A DNA stretch of 64,000 bases from contig NZ_JACIUZ010000019.1 of NCBI RefSeq assembly GCF_014145505.1, positions 1-64,000 on the forward strand. The letters run 5' to 3'. The position numbers and the translations under genes were made by a program. The first letter of the stretch is position 1. Each line of letters starts with the position of its first letter. The stretch is from Limosilactobacillus fastidiosus (lineage in GTDB: Bacteria; Bacillota; Bacilli; Lactobacillales; Lactobacillaceae). Below, one piece after another: positions 10,846-20,384 of the stretch. The notes below the pieces were generated by a model. The model ran no database searches, had not been told where the DNA came from, and saw nothing but the letters and a program-made list of their open reading frames with translations.

Positions 10846-11598
10846 ATGATTCATAATTTCACTACAGACCAACAAGTTAACCACCGCTCAATTCGCCAAT
10901 TCAAGGATCAGTCACTAAGTGCTGAACAACTAACGACCATTTATCAAGCGGCTCGGCATACTTCAACGAGCATGTTCCTTCAGCAGTTTAGTATTTTACA
11001 CTTAACTGAACCAAAAAAGCAGGCTGCAGTTCGAAAAATTGCTGAACAGCCCTATGTTGGGGCCGAAGGGGATCTCTTTATCTTTATTGCCGACTTATAT
11101 CGGAACCAGCAGATCCGTCACCAACTCGGCAATGATGATGGTCGCTTGCACACAACCGACATCTTTATGCAGGCCGTGGAAGACACAATTTTAGCTTTGC
11201 AAAGTGCATTAACCGCTGCCGAAAGTATGGGACTTGGTGGTGTGGTTCTGGGTTCGGTTAAGAATGATCCAGACAAACTAATTCAAGTACTCGGTCTACC
11301 AAAAATGACCTTCCCCATCCTTGGTTTACAAGTCGGGATCCCAGATCAAGAGCCACAATTAAAGCCACGATTACCACTCAATCAAATCACTTTCGATAAT
11401 GATTATCCACGTGATTTCTCAATTAACGACCTTAAAGATTATGACCAACTAGTAACCACATACTATGATTTACGAGATGCTAATAAACGAATTGATTCGT
11501 TTACTAATCAAATTAACGGTCCCAAACTAAACAATCATAAAACGAGTCGTGACATGCTTCTACAAGCTTTACATAATCAGGGACTGGCATTAGAGTAA
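10846..11598 (+). CDS. NfrA-type NADPH-dependent flavin oxidoreductase (nitroreductase family)
   Basis: A 250-aa FMN-dependent oxidoreductase of the NfsA/NfrA branch of the nitroreductase superfamily. The FMN phosphate-binding arginines are in NHRSIRQFKDQ (residues 13-23), and the long C-terminal arm with RLPLNQITFDN and the basic tail KLNNHKTSRDMLLQAL is typical of this branch. Related enzymes reduce flavins, quinones or nitroaromatics using NADPH. AGGAGGTG stands before the ATG. The gene is monocistronic and ends at a bidirectional terminator shared with purB. Confidence 0.88.
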   Translation: MIHNFTTDQQVNHRSIRQFKDQSLSAEQLTTIYQAARHTSTSMFLQQFSILHLTEPKKQAAVRKIAEQPYVGAEGDLFIFIADLYRNQQIRHQLGNDDGRLHTTDIFMQAVEDTILALQSALTAAESMGLGGVVLGSVKNDPDKLIQVLGLPKMTFPILGLQVGIPDQEPQLKPRLPLNQITFDNDYPRDFSINDLKDYDQLVTTYYDLRDANKRIDSFTNQINGPKLNNHKTSRDMLLQALHNQGLALE

Positions 11599-11602
11599 TA
11601 AC

Positions 11603-11648
11603 AAAAAAGGTTCCAAGCATTCAATAATTGAATGCTTGGAACCTTTTT
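11603..11648. terminator. Bidirectional terminator between the NfrA-like gene and purB
   Basis: GGTTCCAAGCATTCAA and TTGAATGCTTGGAACC form a perfect 16-bp stem, with an A run on the left and a T run on the right. It therefore works for both converging genes. Confidence 0.92.
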
Positions 11649-11667
11649 CAATTACTTCACTCTCACG

Positions 11668-12963
11668 TTAATCCAGACCAATACGCTTAAAGATATCGTC
11701 AACGTGACGGAGGTGCCAGTGGTAATCAAAGGCATCGTCAAGGTCTTCTTTAGAAAGCTGCTTTTGAATCGTTGGATCAGCTTCAAGCAATGGCCGGAAT
11801 GGAACTTGTTCTGCCCAACACTTAGCAGTGTATGGTTGGATCAAGTCATATGCCGCTTCACGAGTCATTCCACTATTAACTAACTTTAGGAGAACTCGAC
11901 CACTATAGATTAAACCAAGAGTCTTATCCATATTATTCTTCATCGTTTCTGGAAAAACATCCAAATTAACCAGAAGGCGGCCAAACCGACGAAGCATATA
12001 GTCAATCAGTGATGTAGAGTCAGGTAAGATCATCCGTTCCGCACTAGAATGTGAAATATCTCGTTCATGCCATAAAGTAACATCTTCCATCGCTGTAACA
12101 ACATTTCCCCGCAGAACCCGTGCACAACCAGTAATGTTTTCAGAACCAATTGGGTTACGCTTGTGGGGCATTGCGGATGAACCTTTTTGGCCCTTGGCAA
12201 AGTGTTCTTCAACTTCATGAATTTCAGTTCGTTGTAATGAACGAATTTCGGTAGCCATATTCTCTAAGCTCGTTCCCATCAAGGCAATAGCAGAGATATA
12301 TTCCGCATGAAGATCGCGCGGGAGGACTTGGGTTGAAATCTCTTGAGCCCGTAATCCCAGTCGTTCGCAAACATATTTTTCAACAAAGGGATCGATTTCG
12401 GCAAATGTTCCCACGGCTCCTGAAATTTTTCCGGCTTCAACGCCCCGAGCAGCATGTTCAAATCGTTCCTTGTTCCGTTTCATTTCGGAATACCAGCGGG
12501 CTACCTTTAACCCAAAGGTAGTTGGTTCAGCATGAACCCCGTGTGTCCGTCCCATGCAAACAGTGTACTTATACTTCTCGGCTAACTTTTTTAAGACAGC
12601 CATAAAATTATCAATATCTTGACGAATGATATCATTAGCCTTCTTTAGGCGAAGCCCTTGAGCAGTATCAACAACATCAGTACTGGTCATACCATAATGA
12701 ACCCATTTTCGTTCAGGTCCGAGTGACTTAGAAACGTCACGAGTAAAGGCAATGACATCGTGGTGGGTCACTGCCTCAATTTCAGCGATCCCTTCAACAG
12801 AGAATTTAGCATTCTTTCGAATTTTCTCCACGTCTTCAACTGGAATATGACCAAGCTTACTCCAAGCCTCATCAGCTGCAATTTCAACTTCTAACCAGCA
12901 TTGGTATTGAGTCTCTAAACTCCAAATCTTCGCCATTTCTGGACTAGTATAACGGTCAATCAT
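11668..12963 (-). CDS. purB: Adenylosuccinate lyase
   Basis: Acts twice in purine synthesis: SAICAR to AICAR, and adenylosuccinate to AMP. The 431-aa fumarase/aspartase-superfamily protein has the signature [11 protein letters not shown] near residues 263-273, [10 protein letters not shown] near 94, and [11 protein letters not shown] near 142. The ATG at 12961-12963 has GAGAGGAA upstream. It ends at a bidirectional terminator. Directly upstream on the same strand are the remains of purK, which suggests this purB was once part of a purEK-purB unit. Confidence 0.96.
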   Translation of the reverse strand: MIDRYTSPEMAKIWSLETQYQCWLEVEIAADEAWSKLGHIPVEDVEKIRKNAKFSVEGIAEIEAVTHHDVIAFTRDVSKSLGPERKWVHYGMTSTDVVDTAQGLRLKKANDIIRQDIDNFMAVLKKLAEKYKYTVCMGRTHGVHAEPTTFGLKVARWYSEMKRNKERFEHAARGVEAGKISGAVGTFAEIDPFVEKYVCERLGLRAQEISTQVLPRDLHAEYISAIALMGTSLENMATEIRSLQRTEIHEVEEHFAKGQKGSSAMPHKRNPIGSENITGCARVLRGNVVTAMEDVTLWHERDISHSSAERMILPDSTSLIDYMLRRFGRLLVNLDVFPETMKNNMDKTLGLIYSGRVLLKLVNSGMTREAAYDLIQPYTAKCWAEQVPFRPLLEADPTIQKQLSKEDLDDAFDYHWHLRHVDDIFKRIGLD

Positions 12964-13020
12964 TAGTTAAAGTTCCTCTCTAATTATTTCTCTAGATAAC
13001 AATATACCATGTTCTGAAAA

Positions 13021-13293
13021 TTATTTATCCCAAATATGGAGATCATTTATTTCTATTTCGGTTAACACCTTTTTAATATCATTAGTCAAAATTATGATGT
13101 GTCCCATTTTACGTTTATAACGCACCTTGACTTTACCCGTAGACATGAAAATGATAATGCTTTTTTGGCTATTAGCTTCCATGCTCATCAACATGTTGAC
13201 CACTGGCAAATGGGTTGGTTCGCCTGCGCTAGTAGTGATCACCTTGGTTCCATTTTGACCGTGTTTCACGCAAACGCGAACAATTCATTTGAT
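13021..13293 (-). pseudogene. Remnant of purK (PurK C-terminal region)
   Basis: The minus-strand frame reads ELIVRVCVKHG...PVVNMLMS... and then GKVKVRYKRKMGHIIILTND, ending IEINDLHIWDK. The GKxExRxxRKMGHIxxL segment and final IW are hallmarks of the C terminus of N5-carboxyaminoimidazole ribonucleotide synthase. Only about 85 codons remain, there is no ATG start, and the ATP-grasp core is gone. It lies immediately upstream of purB in the order usual for purK-purB. I infer a decayed gene, not a small functional protein. Confidence 0.6.
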
Positions 13294-13503
13294 ATCCGGT
13301 GATCAGAAACGATAAATCGATACTAAATTATTTAAGAATCTCACAGCCAGTTTCAACCGTTAACCAATTATATTCACTACCATCACACTCATCGGTCAGC
13401 TACAAAAGCTGCTTTAAGCATAACAAAACAACTTCAGAATTACAATATTTTAACGAACTTAATTAATTATCATTTTTAATAATGTTCGCTTATCGTGGGA
13501 GAA

Positions 13504-13541
13504 TAAAAAAATCAGGAAATCTGCAATTCCCTGATTTTTTT
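13504..13541. terminator. Terminator between cfa and the purK remnant
   Basis: AAATCAGGAA and TTCCCTGATTT form a near-perfect hairpin with an A run on one side and T7 on the other. It is about 175 bases beyond the cfa stop, after the palindromic repeat element. Confidence 0.8.
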
Positions 13542-13564
13542 GTTTGCTCAGCTATTGTGTTCGC

Positions 13565-13716
13565 TCGAGTTTCCTAGAGTTAGTGTTCTAAGTAACATAG
13601 TCAAAACGTGTTCGCAGGGAAGTCCCTATAGACAACAAACTCCCTCCCAGATGCTTTTAGCATCCAGTTGGGAGAAATTGTTGTCTTACGGGCCTTCTTT
13701 ACCTGCTCGCACTCTA
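13565..13716 (-). repeat. Palindromic intergenic repeat directly after cfa
   Basis: The element begins within the cfa stop codon (TAGAGTGCGAGCAGG on the minus strand). Its left arm AAGGCCCGTAAGACAACAA is an imperfect inverted copy of the right arm TTGTTGTCTATAGGGACTT. The inner hairpin has CTCCC...GGGAG flanking ATGCT...AGCAT. The distal part GCGAACACGTTTTGACT resembles the element after ychF, and the left arm recurs after guaC. Confidence 0.65.
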
Positions 13717-14892
13717 TTTTTCATATACGTAATCTCTTGTCATAGGAAGATTGGTGCCGGATGGGCCTTTGGTGATGAGATATTGGATAACATCAATATT
13801 ACCAGATTCAAATGAAGCAGCACATGCTTGAAGATAAAGATCCCACATCCGAGTAAAACGATCGCCCATCATATCTTCAATTTGGGAACGGTGAGCATTG
13901 AAATTCATATCCCAAATTTCCAAAGTCCGTTGGTAATGACGACGAAGCATTTCCATATCTGAAATTTGCATATTGTTTTCAACGATATGCTCAACCATTT
14001 CATCAAGCCCAGGAATATAACCACCTGGGAAAATGTACTTATTGATCCAACCGTTAAAGGCCCCCCCTTGTTGACGGGTAATTCCATGAATCAAAGCAAC
14101 CCCATCACTGGTAAGGTACTTATAAATATCTTTAAAGTAAAGACCAAGGTTTTCCTTACCAACGTGTTCAAACATTCCTACCGAGGTAATGTAATCCCAC
14201 TTTCGGTCACCAAGTTCACGATAGTCCACAAGGAGAACTTCCGCAACATTTTCTAACCCTTCATCCTTAATCCGCTTTTGAACAAGGTTAAATTGTTCTT
14301 CACTCAAAGTTACTCCTGTAACCCGCAAACCATATTCCTTAGCTGCAGTGAGCATTAATGTTCCCCATCCACAACCAATATCAAGTAAGCTCTTGCCTGG
14401 TTTGGGATCAAGCTTCTTTAAAATATGGTGAACTTTGTCAATCTGAGCCCTAGTCAAATCATCACGGTTGCCGTGCTCAAAGTAAGCACAGGAATATGTC
14501 AAAGTGTCATCAAGCCACAACTTGTAAAAGTCGTTACCAACATCATAGTGGCTTTGAACATCACTTTCACTTTCCTTTTCAGAATGCCCTTGCTTTGGTA
14601 AAAACTTCCGGAACTTGGAACTTCGCATGAAACTGCCAGCACTTTCATAGGCTGCAGTAATTAGCTTTTGAATACTACCGTCAATTTCAATTTTGCCGTC
14701 CATATATGCTTCCCCAAGGGCAATGGAGGCGTTCTTTGTAACATCACGAATAGGAATCTTTTCCTTGAAAGTAATTGTTACTTCTGGCTCACCTTCACCA
14801 TAAACTGCACTCTTGCCATCCCAGTAAACCACCTTAACTGGAATATTGAATGAGTGGCTTAACAGTGACTTATAGAACGTCTTTTCTAACAT
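13714..14892 (-). CDS. cfa: Cyclopropane-fatty-acyl-phospholipid synthase
   Basis: Transfers a methylene group from S-adenosylmethionine to the double bond of membrane unsaturated acyl chains. The chosen ATG at 14890-14892 gives 392 aa and has AGAGGG ten bases before it; the longer frame would start with TTG inside the ribosome-binding region. The SAM-binding motif [11 protein letters not shown] is near residue 170, preceded by [18 protein letters not shown] and followed by [11 protein letters not shown] and GGYIPG are family-conserved. The stop codon is immediately followed by a palindromic repeat. Confidence 0.95.
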   Translation of the reverse strand: MLEKTFYKSLLSHSFNIPVKVVYWDGKSAVYGEGEPEVTITFKEKIPIRDVTKNASIALGEAYMDGKIEIDGSIQKLITAAYESAGSFMRSSKFRKFLPKQGHSEKESESDVQSHYDVGNDFYKLWLDDTLTYSCAYFEHGNRDDLTRAQIDKVHHILKKLDPKPGKSLLDIGCGWGTLMLTAAKEYGLRVTGVTLSEEQFNLVQKRIKDEGLENVAEVLLVDYRELGDRKWDYITSVGMFEHVGKENLGLYFKDIYKYLTSDGVALIHGITRQQGGAFNGWINKYIFPGGYIPGLDEMVEHIVENNMQISDMEMLRRHYQRTLEIWDMNFNAHRSQIEDMMGDRFTRMWDLYLQACAASFESGNIDVIQYLITKGPSGTNLPMTRDYVYEK

Positions 14893-15030
14893 TTCTACGA
14901 ATCCCTCTTTCAAAAAAAGTATGAGATCATTATAACACTCCCAGGCAAAATACAGTGATAATAATGTTCAGGCCATTGATTATTTGCTAAGATGGGGGTA
15001 ACTACAGCATAAAGTAGAGGAGGAAATATA

Positions 15031-16083
15031 ATGACTGATGCTTGGCACCGTTTTATTGCCAACGTTAAGTTACGTCGCTTCGTGGTTTTAGCCCTAATTA
15101 TTTTCGTGCTATGGCTCCTTCGATCGCTGATGAACTTAATTCTTTTTACGTTTATTCTAACATTTATTGTTGTTAGCTGGGTTCGGTGGCTCCAACATCA
15201 TCTCCCTAGGTTATCAACATCTTTCACCGTAATCATTACATATATTGTTTTAATTGCGGCAATTTATATTGGCGTTACCCGCTACCTTCCGGTTTTAGTT
15301 AACCAAGTTATTAAAATGGTTAATTCCGTGGTCAAATTTTATAGTTCACGTCAAGGAACCGAAATTATGCACTACGTTAACCACTATGTCAGTTGGAGTA
15401 CAATTATGGCACAAGCAAAGCATGGTGTTACTATCGCTGTAAGTACTTTAACTAGTATTGGCTCGATGACGGTTACTTTCCTAATGTCATTTATCCTTAG
15501 TTTCTTCTATAGTCTTGAACTAAATCAAATGAATGAATTTACCCGAACATTTCTTGATAGCGATTTCGGCTGGTTTTTCAGTGATATTAATTACTTCGGC
15601 AAGAAATTCATAAATACTTTTGGGGTAGTCTTAGAAGCCCAATTCTTTATCGCCATTTGTAACACAGTGATTACAACAATTTGCCTTTTGTTCATGCATA
15701 TGCCCCAAATCTTTGCCTTAGCTTTAATGGTCTTCATCTTTAGTTTAGTACCAGTCGCCGGAGTAATCATTTCATTAATTCCCCTTTCAATGGTTGCTTA
15801 TTCCGTTGGCGGATTTCGGGATGTTATCTACATCGTCATTATGATTTGTGTAATTCACGCCTTAGAGGCATATGTCTTAAACCCCAAGTTCATGTCCAGC
15901 AAAACTGAGTTACCAATCTTCTATACTTTTATTGTGTTATTAGTTGCGGAACATTTCTTCGGCACGTGGGGATTAATTGTTGGGGTCCCTATTTTCACCT
16001 TTCTCCTGGATATTCTCGGGGTTAAACAGATCAAGAAAAAGTCAATCTCTCTCAAACATCACCAAAGAGAAGCTAAAAATTAA
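15031..16083 (+). CDS. AI-2E family membrane transporter
   Basis: A 350-aa polytopic protein of the AI-2E/PerM family (UPF0118). There are paired hydrophobic helices near residues 18-60 and 70-95, a soluble central segment with a long amphipathic stretch (100-190), then helices near 215-265, 270-300 and 305-335. The conserved FSLVPVAGVIISLIP segment lies near residues 245-260. Members have been linked to signal molecule or ion export, but the substrate cannot be told from sequence. GGAGGAAATATA precedes the ATG. The gene stands alone, upstream of the pyrE leader. Confidence 0.85.
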   Translation: MTDAWHRFIANVKLRRFVVLALIIFVLWLLRSLMNLILFTFILTFIVVSWVRWLQHHLPRLSTSFTVIITYIVLIAAIYIGVTRYLPVLVNQVIKMVNSVVKFYSSRQGTEIMHYVNHYVSWSTIMAQAKHGVTIAVSTLTSIGSMTVTFLMSFILSFFYSLELNQMNEFTRTFLDSDFGWFFSDINYFGKKFINTFGVVLEAQFFIAICNTVITTICLLFMHMPQIFALALMVFIFSLVPVAGVIISLIPLSMVAYSVGGFRDVIYIVIMICVIHALEAYVLNPKFMSSKTELPIFYTFIVLLVAEHFFGTWGLIVGVPIFTFLLDILGVKQIKKKSISLKHHQREAKN

Positions 16084-16091
16084 TTTTGGCC

Positions 16092-16120
16092 TTGACATTC
16101 TCTAGTCAGCCATCTATTAT
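16092..16120 (+). promoter_or_regulatory. pyrE promoter
   Basis: TTGACA (16092-16097), a 17-base spacer and TATTAT (16115-16120). Confidence 0.8.
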
Positions 16121-16139
16121 TATGAGCAACGAAATACCT

Positions 16140-16230
16140 TTAACTTAGTCCAGAGAGTCTAGGAAGGATTTAATTGAACGCAGTAAGTATTGATCTACCT
16201 TTCTAGTCCATTACTAGAAAGGTTTTTTAT
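16140..16230 (+). promoter_or_regulatory. PyrR-dependent attenuator of pyrE
   Basis: AGTCCAGAGAGTCT at 16147-16160 matches the PyrR anti-antiterminator loop consensus. It is followed by the terminator CCTTTCTAGT/ACTAGAAAGG with a T6 run (16198-16228). UMP-bound PyrR (encoded at 47618-48157) should favour termination before pyrE. Confidence 0.85.
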
Positions 16231-16315
16231 GTAATGGACAAATAAGGGATCTGGCGCCAATTATTTCAACTAGGTATTTTTGAATAACTTTTGATTCACC
16301 TAGGAGGAAATACTA

Positions 16316-16966
16316 ATGACATATTCACAACGTGTTGCTCAAGTCTTATTAAACATCAATGCAGTTACTCTTAATCCAGAGAAGCCTTTTACCTGGGCTA
16401 GTGGGATGAAGTCACCAATTTATACCGATAACCGCCTTACAATCTCTTTCCCCGATGTTCGTCAGGCAATCGTTAACGGGATGGCAGAACAAATTAAGCT
16501 GCATTTTAATGAGGCTGAGGCAATTGCCGGAACAGCAACGGCTGGAATCCCACATGCCACAGGAGTTGCCCAACAAATGGGTCTTCCCATGGTTTATGTC
16601 CGAACTAAACCAAAAGATCATGGCGAAGGAAAACAAGTAGAAGGAATCCTTCGACCAGGAGAAAAAGTCGTTGTTATTGATGATCTAATTTCAACCGGTG
16701 GAAGCGTTCTGAATGCTGTCCACGCAATTGAAAGCGAAGGAGCAGAAGTAATCGGGGTAGTTTCTATCTTTACTTACCAACTCCAGGCTGCAGAACAAAA
16801 TTTCATGGTCAACGGTCTGCAATACTACTCAGTAACCAATTACAGTACCTTGGTAAACCTTGCGAAGGAAAATGGCTTAATTAATACCGATCACCTGAAG
16901 TCCCTTCAAGAGTGGCGAAAAGATCCGATGAAATGGAGCAACCAACACGGGCTGTTAGCACTGTAA
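16316..16966 (+). CDS. pyrE: Orotate phosphoribosyltransferase
   Basis: Converts orotate and PRPP to orotidine monophosphate, the step before PyrF. The 216-aa protein carries the PRPP-binding motif VVVIDDLISTGGS (residues 120-132), TWASGMKSPIYTDNR near residue 24 and GTATAGIPHA near 74. AGGAGG lies seven bases before the ATG. It is separated from other pyr genes in the window (pyrR-pyrF near 47 kb) but carries the same PyrR control, so the pyrimidine genes form a dispersed regulon. Confidence 0.95.
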   Translation: MTYSQRVAQVLLNINAVTLNPEKPFTWASGMKSPIYTDNRLTISFPDVRQAIVNGMAEQIKLHFNEAEAIAGTATAGIPHATGVAQQMGLPMVYVRTKPKDHGEGKQVEGILRPGEKVVVIDDLISTGGSVLNAVHAIESEGAEVIGVVSIFTYQLQAAEQNFMVNGLQYYSVTNYSTLVNLAKENGLINTDHLKSLQEWRKDPMKWSNQHGLLAL

Positions 16967-17014
16967 AAATAGTAAAAGGGACTGACAATATTGTCAGTCC
17001 CTTTTACTATTTTA
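16967..17014. terminator. Bidirectional terminator between pyrE and azlD
   Basis: A long perfect palindrome (AGTAAAAGGGACTGACAATA and its complement) with A and T runs at its edges. It overlaps the azlD stop codon and immediately follows the pyrE stop. Confidence 0.9.
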
Positions 17015-17371
17015 AAACACCATATTCAGAAGCCAAACTCCAATTAGTCCCGCAATAACTGAAATTGACATTGAACGAGTAAAGTAAGCAATTATCATAA
17101 CAATTACCGCAGCAATCATCTGATCTGGATGATCATACGGAACAAAATGATAACCTTTAGTAGTGATAAAAATGTTCTTAATGACTAAGGCTGTAAATAG
17201 GCTAATTGGCACATATTTCATCCACTCATTGAACCATTCAGGAATCTTCCGCGAAGAGAAGAAGTGAATTGGAAAGTACCGTGGAATAAACGCTGCAATT
17301 GCCGCAAAAATAATCACAACGATATGGTAAAGAATTTGGTTACTACCGATTTGAGATACTATAAACTCCAT
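17012..17371 (-). CDS. azlD: Branched-chain amino acid transport protein, AzlD family
   Basis: A 119-aa small membrane subunit with three to four hydrophobic helices (residues 12-30, 53-68, 76-95 and 100-118). It pairs with AzlC to form a branched-chain amino acid exporter of the LIV-E type. FIPRYFPIHFFSSRKIPEWFNEWMKYVPISLFTAL is the characteristic AzlD core near residues 28-62. The gene follows azlC by 15 bases, as is usual, and ends in a bidirectional terminator. Confidence 0.9.
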   Translation of the reverse strand: MEFIVSQIGSNQILYHIVVIIFAAIAAFIPRYFPIHFFSSRKIPEWFNEWMKYVPISLFTALVIKNIFITTKGYHFVPYDHPDQMIAAVIVMIIAYFTRSMSISVIAGLIGVWLLNMVF

Positions 17372-17386
17372 ACTACTAGTCTCCCA

Positions 17387-18268
17387 TTAATCATGTTGAC
17401 TTGATTCAGGTGACTGTGAATCAGTCGACCGTTTCTTTGCTTCTTCTGCTTTTTCTTCAAGAAGGTGTTGTTCTTCTGCTTCCTGATCCTCAACCGTAAT
17501 TCGGGTTGCCCGTGGACGGAAAAGCTTGGAAAGAAACCAATTCTCGTTTGGCTTCTTTGAATACTTCCGTACCGTATTTTCAATCAAGAACCCAACAAAC
17601 GAAGCGATTAACGTAGCAATCACAACCCCAATAATACTGTGCGTAATTACCATGAAGAAGACAGCTAGAACCGCTGAAAGTAAGCAAATAATAAGTGTGA
17701 GGTGACTACGCATCTGCATAACAATCATGTAAATAAAGAGCGCAGTCAAAGCAAAATCAACGACTTCGAGATTAATTGAAATTGCACTTCCAATTAGTCC
17801 ACCAACCATGTTAGAAACTGACCAAGAAATCAACGAGTAGTGCTCAACCAATAAAGCATCCTTTGGTTTCCATTTTTTATCAGTTGCAAATTTCAAATAG
17901 TTAACGGCATAGTTTTCGTCGTTCATTGATACAGCAAACAACCAAATGAAATGCTGCGATTCAGATTTGATATATTTCGAAAGACTTGAGCCAAGTAAAG
18001 CATACCGCAATTCTAGAAAGAAAAGGGTTACGAAGATCGAAGTTAACGGCGCGTGAATTGTTAACAGGGATGCCAGAATAAACTGGGCACCACCAGAAAA
18101 AACCACGATCGAGACAATTAACGTCATAATAAAGTTGAAACCCGCAGCATGCAATAAAATACCACAAGCTAGTCCAATCGGGATATAACTTAAGCAAAGT
18201 GGCATTGCAATGCCTAAAACTTCTAGCCAACGTGCTTTTTCGGGATTAATTTGTTGCGCTTTAGCCAC
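17387..18268 (-). CDS. azlC: Branched-chain amino acid exporter large subunit, AzlC family
   Basis: A 293-aa membrane protein with about six helices between residues 15 and 225. The AzlC signature is seen in LCLSYIPIGLACGILLHAAGFN and FSGGAQFILASLL. The last 60 residues are a charged, glutamate-rich cytoplasmic tail (EEQHLLEEKAEEAKKRST) that is longer than in typical AzlC proteins of about 230-240 aa. GGAGG precedes the ATG. It forms a two-gene operon with azlD. Confidence 0.9.
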   Translation of the reverse strand: MAKAQQINPEKARWLEVLGIAMPLCLSYIPIGLACGILLHAAGFNFIMTLIVSIVVFSGGAQFILASLLTIHAPLTSIFVTLFFLELRYALLGSSLSKYIKSESQHFIWLFAVSMNDENYAVNYLKFATDKKWKPKDALLVEHYSLISWSVSNMVGGLIGSAISINLEVVDFALTALFIYMIVMQMRSHLTLIICLLSAVLAVFFMVITHSIIGVVIATLIASFVGFLIENTVRKYSKKPNENWFLSKLFRPRATRITVEDQEAEEQHLLEEKAEEAKKRSTDSQSPESSQHD

Positions 18269-18360
18269 AGAATTTCCTCCAATAAAATATGCTAATTAAC
18301 TCCATAGTGAGCCAATATAACCAATTTTCAGTTTAACACATTCAAAATCACCTGAATATA

Positions 18361-18398
18361 AAAACATCAGGATTTAATTCATAAATCCTGATGTTTTT
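18361..18398. terminator. Terminator after the histidine kinase
   Basis: CATCAGGATTTA and TAAATCCTGATG form a perfect stem with A and T runs on either side, just beyond the kinase stop codon. Confidence 0.88.
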
Positions 18399-18402
18399 GC
18401 TA

Positions 18403-19545
18403 TTAATTCTTTTTTTTAGGTTGTTCCTGTTTTAGTGGTAAATTAACAATAAAGCTGGTTTCATCGGTATTTGACGTTGCCCGCACATCTCCATGGTGCA
18501 GATCAACAATACTTTTAACAATTGCCAATCCTAATCCTGTACCACCAGTTGCCCGAGAACGTGAACCCTCAGCACGATAAAATCGTTCAAACAGGTGATC
18601 AATAGACTCAGCCGGGATTGGTGTCCCATCGTTACTAACCTTCACCACCACCCGATCTCGTTCTTGACGGGCAGTAATCTTAATATAACTAGCGCCGTTA
18701 CCATACTTCAAAGCATTAGCAACTAGGTTACTAAATACCCGACCAATTTTCTCAGGATCAGCCTCAATCATTAACGGATTAGGTTCAACAGACGATGTAA
18801 TCTCAATCCCCTTATGCTGAGCTTCTAGCTCAAAACTCGCCGTCAGCTGCTCCAAGAGCTGATTAAGATCAATCTTCATGATATTAACTGGACTCCCATG
18901 TTGCTGAACTTTAGTGTATTCAAAGAGATCCTCAACTAAATTCTTCATTTGCTTGGCCTTTTCATAGGCAATATGAGTATACTTCAGAATATCTTCTTCG
19001 CTTCGGTATTGTTTGTCCTCAATTAAACCCAAATAACCAATAATACTTGTTAGTGGCGTACGGAGATCGTGACTAACATTCGTAATGAGCTCGTCCTTAG
19101 ACTTTTCAATCTTCCGTTCATCATCCATTGACTGAACTGCGCTATCAACCAAAGCGTTAACGCTAGCAATAACGTGTTGTTCGCTTCCCTTTAACCGAAA
19201 AGGAATTCGGTGATCAAGATGTCCTTGAGCAATATAGTGCAATTCCTGAATAATATGGTTCATTTGGTATAAGTGGTACCGTCGGCGCAATCGCCACCAA
19301 ACAACCCAAACATCAATCACAATCAAAATTGCAATCAAAATCCGCTGATAGCTCCAGATTTGGGCTTGCATTGGGCCAATCCGCATTGACTGCTTAATCA
19401 TAAAGATCCCACTATTGATTCCCGGGTTACTCTGGATGACGTCCTGCGCAATCATAACTATCGCCATATTTAGTAAAATCAGCAGGATTACCGTAATAAC
19501 TCCCTCCAGGATTAGCGAACTTTTCTCCCGTCCCGTTAATTTCAA
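18403..19545 (-). CDS. Sensor histidine kinase
   Basis: Membrane sensor of a two-component system (380 aa). Two transmembrane helices (residues 11-33 and 67-85) bracket a short extracytoplasmic loop of about 33 residues. A HAMP-like linker follows at 90-140. The phospho-acceptor is His159 in NVSHDLRTPLTSIIGYL. The ATPase part has an N box (FSNLVANALKYG), a G1 box (VSNDGTPIP) and GGTGLGLAIVKSIV. The start is TTG, supported by GGAGGAGA just upstream. It follows the response regulator by 27 bases. The small sensor loop suggests detection of an envelope signal, but the signal is unknown. Confidence 0.93.
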   Translation of the reverse strand: MKLTGREKSSLILEGVITVILLILLNMAIVMIAQDVIQSNPGINSGIFMIKQSMRIGPMQAQIWSYQRILIAILIVIDVWVVWWRLRRRYHLYQMNHIIQELHYIAQGHLDHRIPFRLKGSEQHVIASVNALVDSAVQSMDDERKIEKSKDELITNVSHDLRTPLTSIIGYLGLIEDKQYRSEEDILKYTHIAYEKAKQMKNLVEDLFEYTKVQQHGSPVNIMKIDLNQLLEQLTASFELEAQHKGIEITSSVEPNPLMIEADPEKIGRVFSNLVANALKYGNGASYIKITARQERDRVVVKVSNDGTPIPAESIDHLFERFYRAEGSRSRATGGTGLGLAIVKSIVDLHHGDVRATSNTDETSFIVNLPLKQEQPKKKN

Positions 19546-19572
19546 CGTCTCTCCTCCGTAACCTTAAAGATT

Positions 19573-20262
19573 CTAGTGATTTTCAACTTTGTATCCAACA
19601 CCCCAAACAGTTTGGATAACTTTTTCACCATTAGTTGCTTCTTCAATCTTATCCCGAAGGTGACTAACATGAACCATTACCGTCTTTGCGGAAACAACAC
19701 TTTCTTGTTGCCATACCCGTTCAAAGATGTCATCAGCAGAAAAGACACGGTTGGGGTGACTAGCTAGAAGGTAAAGGATTCCAAATTCTAGTGCAGTCAG
19801 TTGAATAGTATCACCCTTAATCGTCTTCACTTCATGAGAATCCTTGTTAATTGTCAATGGCCCAACATTCAAAATATCAGGAGTATCATTCGTTACTTCA
19901 CCCCGACTTCGCCGCAAAAGTGACTTCACTCGCGCCATTACTTCAAGGGGGTTAAATGGTTTTGTAACATAGTCATCGGCTCCGCTAATTAACCCCTGAA
20001 TCTTATCCATATCTGCAGTCTTCGCAGAAAGAACCAGAATAGGAATATCTGAATCCTTCCGCACCTGCTTGATTACTTGCATCCCATCCATTTCAGGCAT
20101 CATTAAATCAAGAATTATTAACCCAATATCAGGATTAGTATTTAACTTTGTCAAGGCTTCTTTACCATTATATGCAGTAACTGGCTCGTAGCCTTCATTG
20201 CGAATGTAAATTTCTAGTAACTGAACGATTTCTTTATCATCATCAACTACTAATATCTTCAT
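19573..20262 (-). CDS. OmpR-family response regulator
   Basis: A 229-aa DNA-binding regulator. The receiver domain (1-115) has DDD at residues 7-9, the phospho-acceptor Asp52 (LLILDLMMPEMDG-type) and KPFNP near 105. A winged-helix output domain follows (130-229), ending TVWGVGYKVE. The ATG at 20260-20262 is chosen because AAGGGG lies eight bases upstream; an in-frame GTG three codons earlier is too close to that site. It is the partner of the adjoining kinase, which is co-transcribed. Confidence 0.94.
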   Translation of the reverse strand: MKILVVDDDKEIVQLLEIYIRNEGYEPVTAYNGKEALTKLNTNPDIGLIILDLMMPEMDGMQVIKQVRKDSDIPILVLSAKTADMDKIQGLISGADDYVTKPFNPLEVMARVKSLLRRSRGEVTNDTPDILNVGPLTINKDSHEVKTIKGDTIQLTALEFGILYLLASHPNRVFSADDIFERVWQQESVVSAKTVMVHVSHLRDKIEEATNGEKVIQTVWGVGYKVENH

Positions 20263-20384
20263 TTTATCCACCCCTTAAATTTTTCTTACTAATTTACTAT
20301 TATAAGCGTTTCCCGATTTCAACGGTGCTATTTTCCAGAATAGTTTAAAGAAATTTATAATGAGAAGCTGGGAATTAACCTTCT

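Noticed and set aside
13290-13500. Further coding remnants of purK/purE, such as a 23-codon peptide LTDECDGSEYNWLTVETG.
   Set aside because: It is coding-like but closed by stops on both sides and does not match PurK or PurE convincingly.
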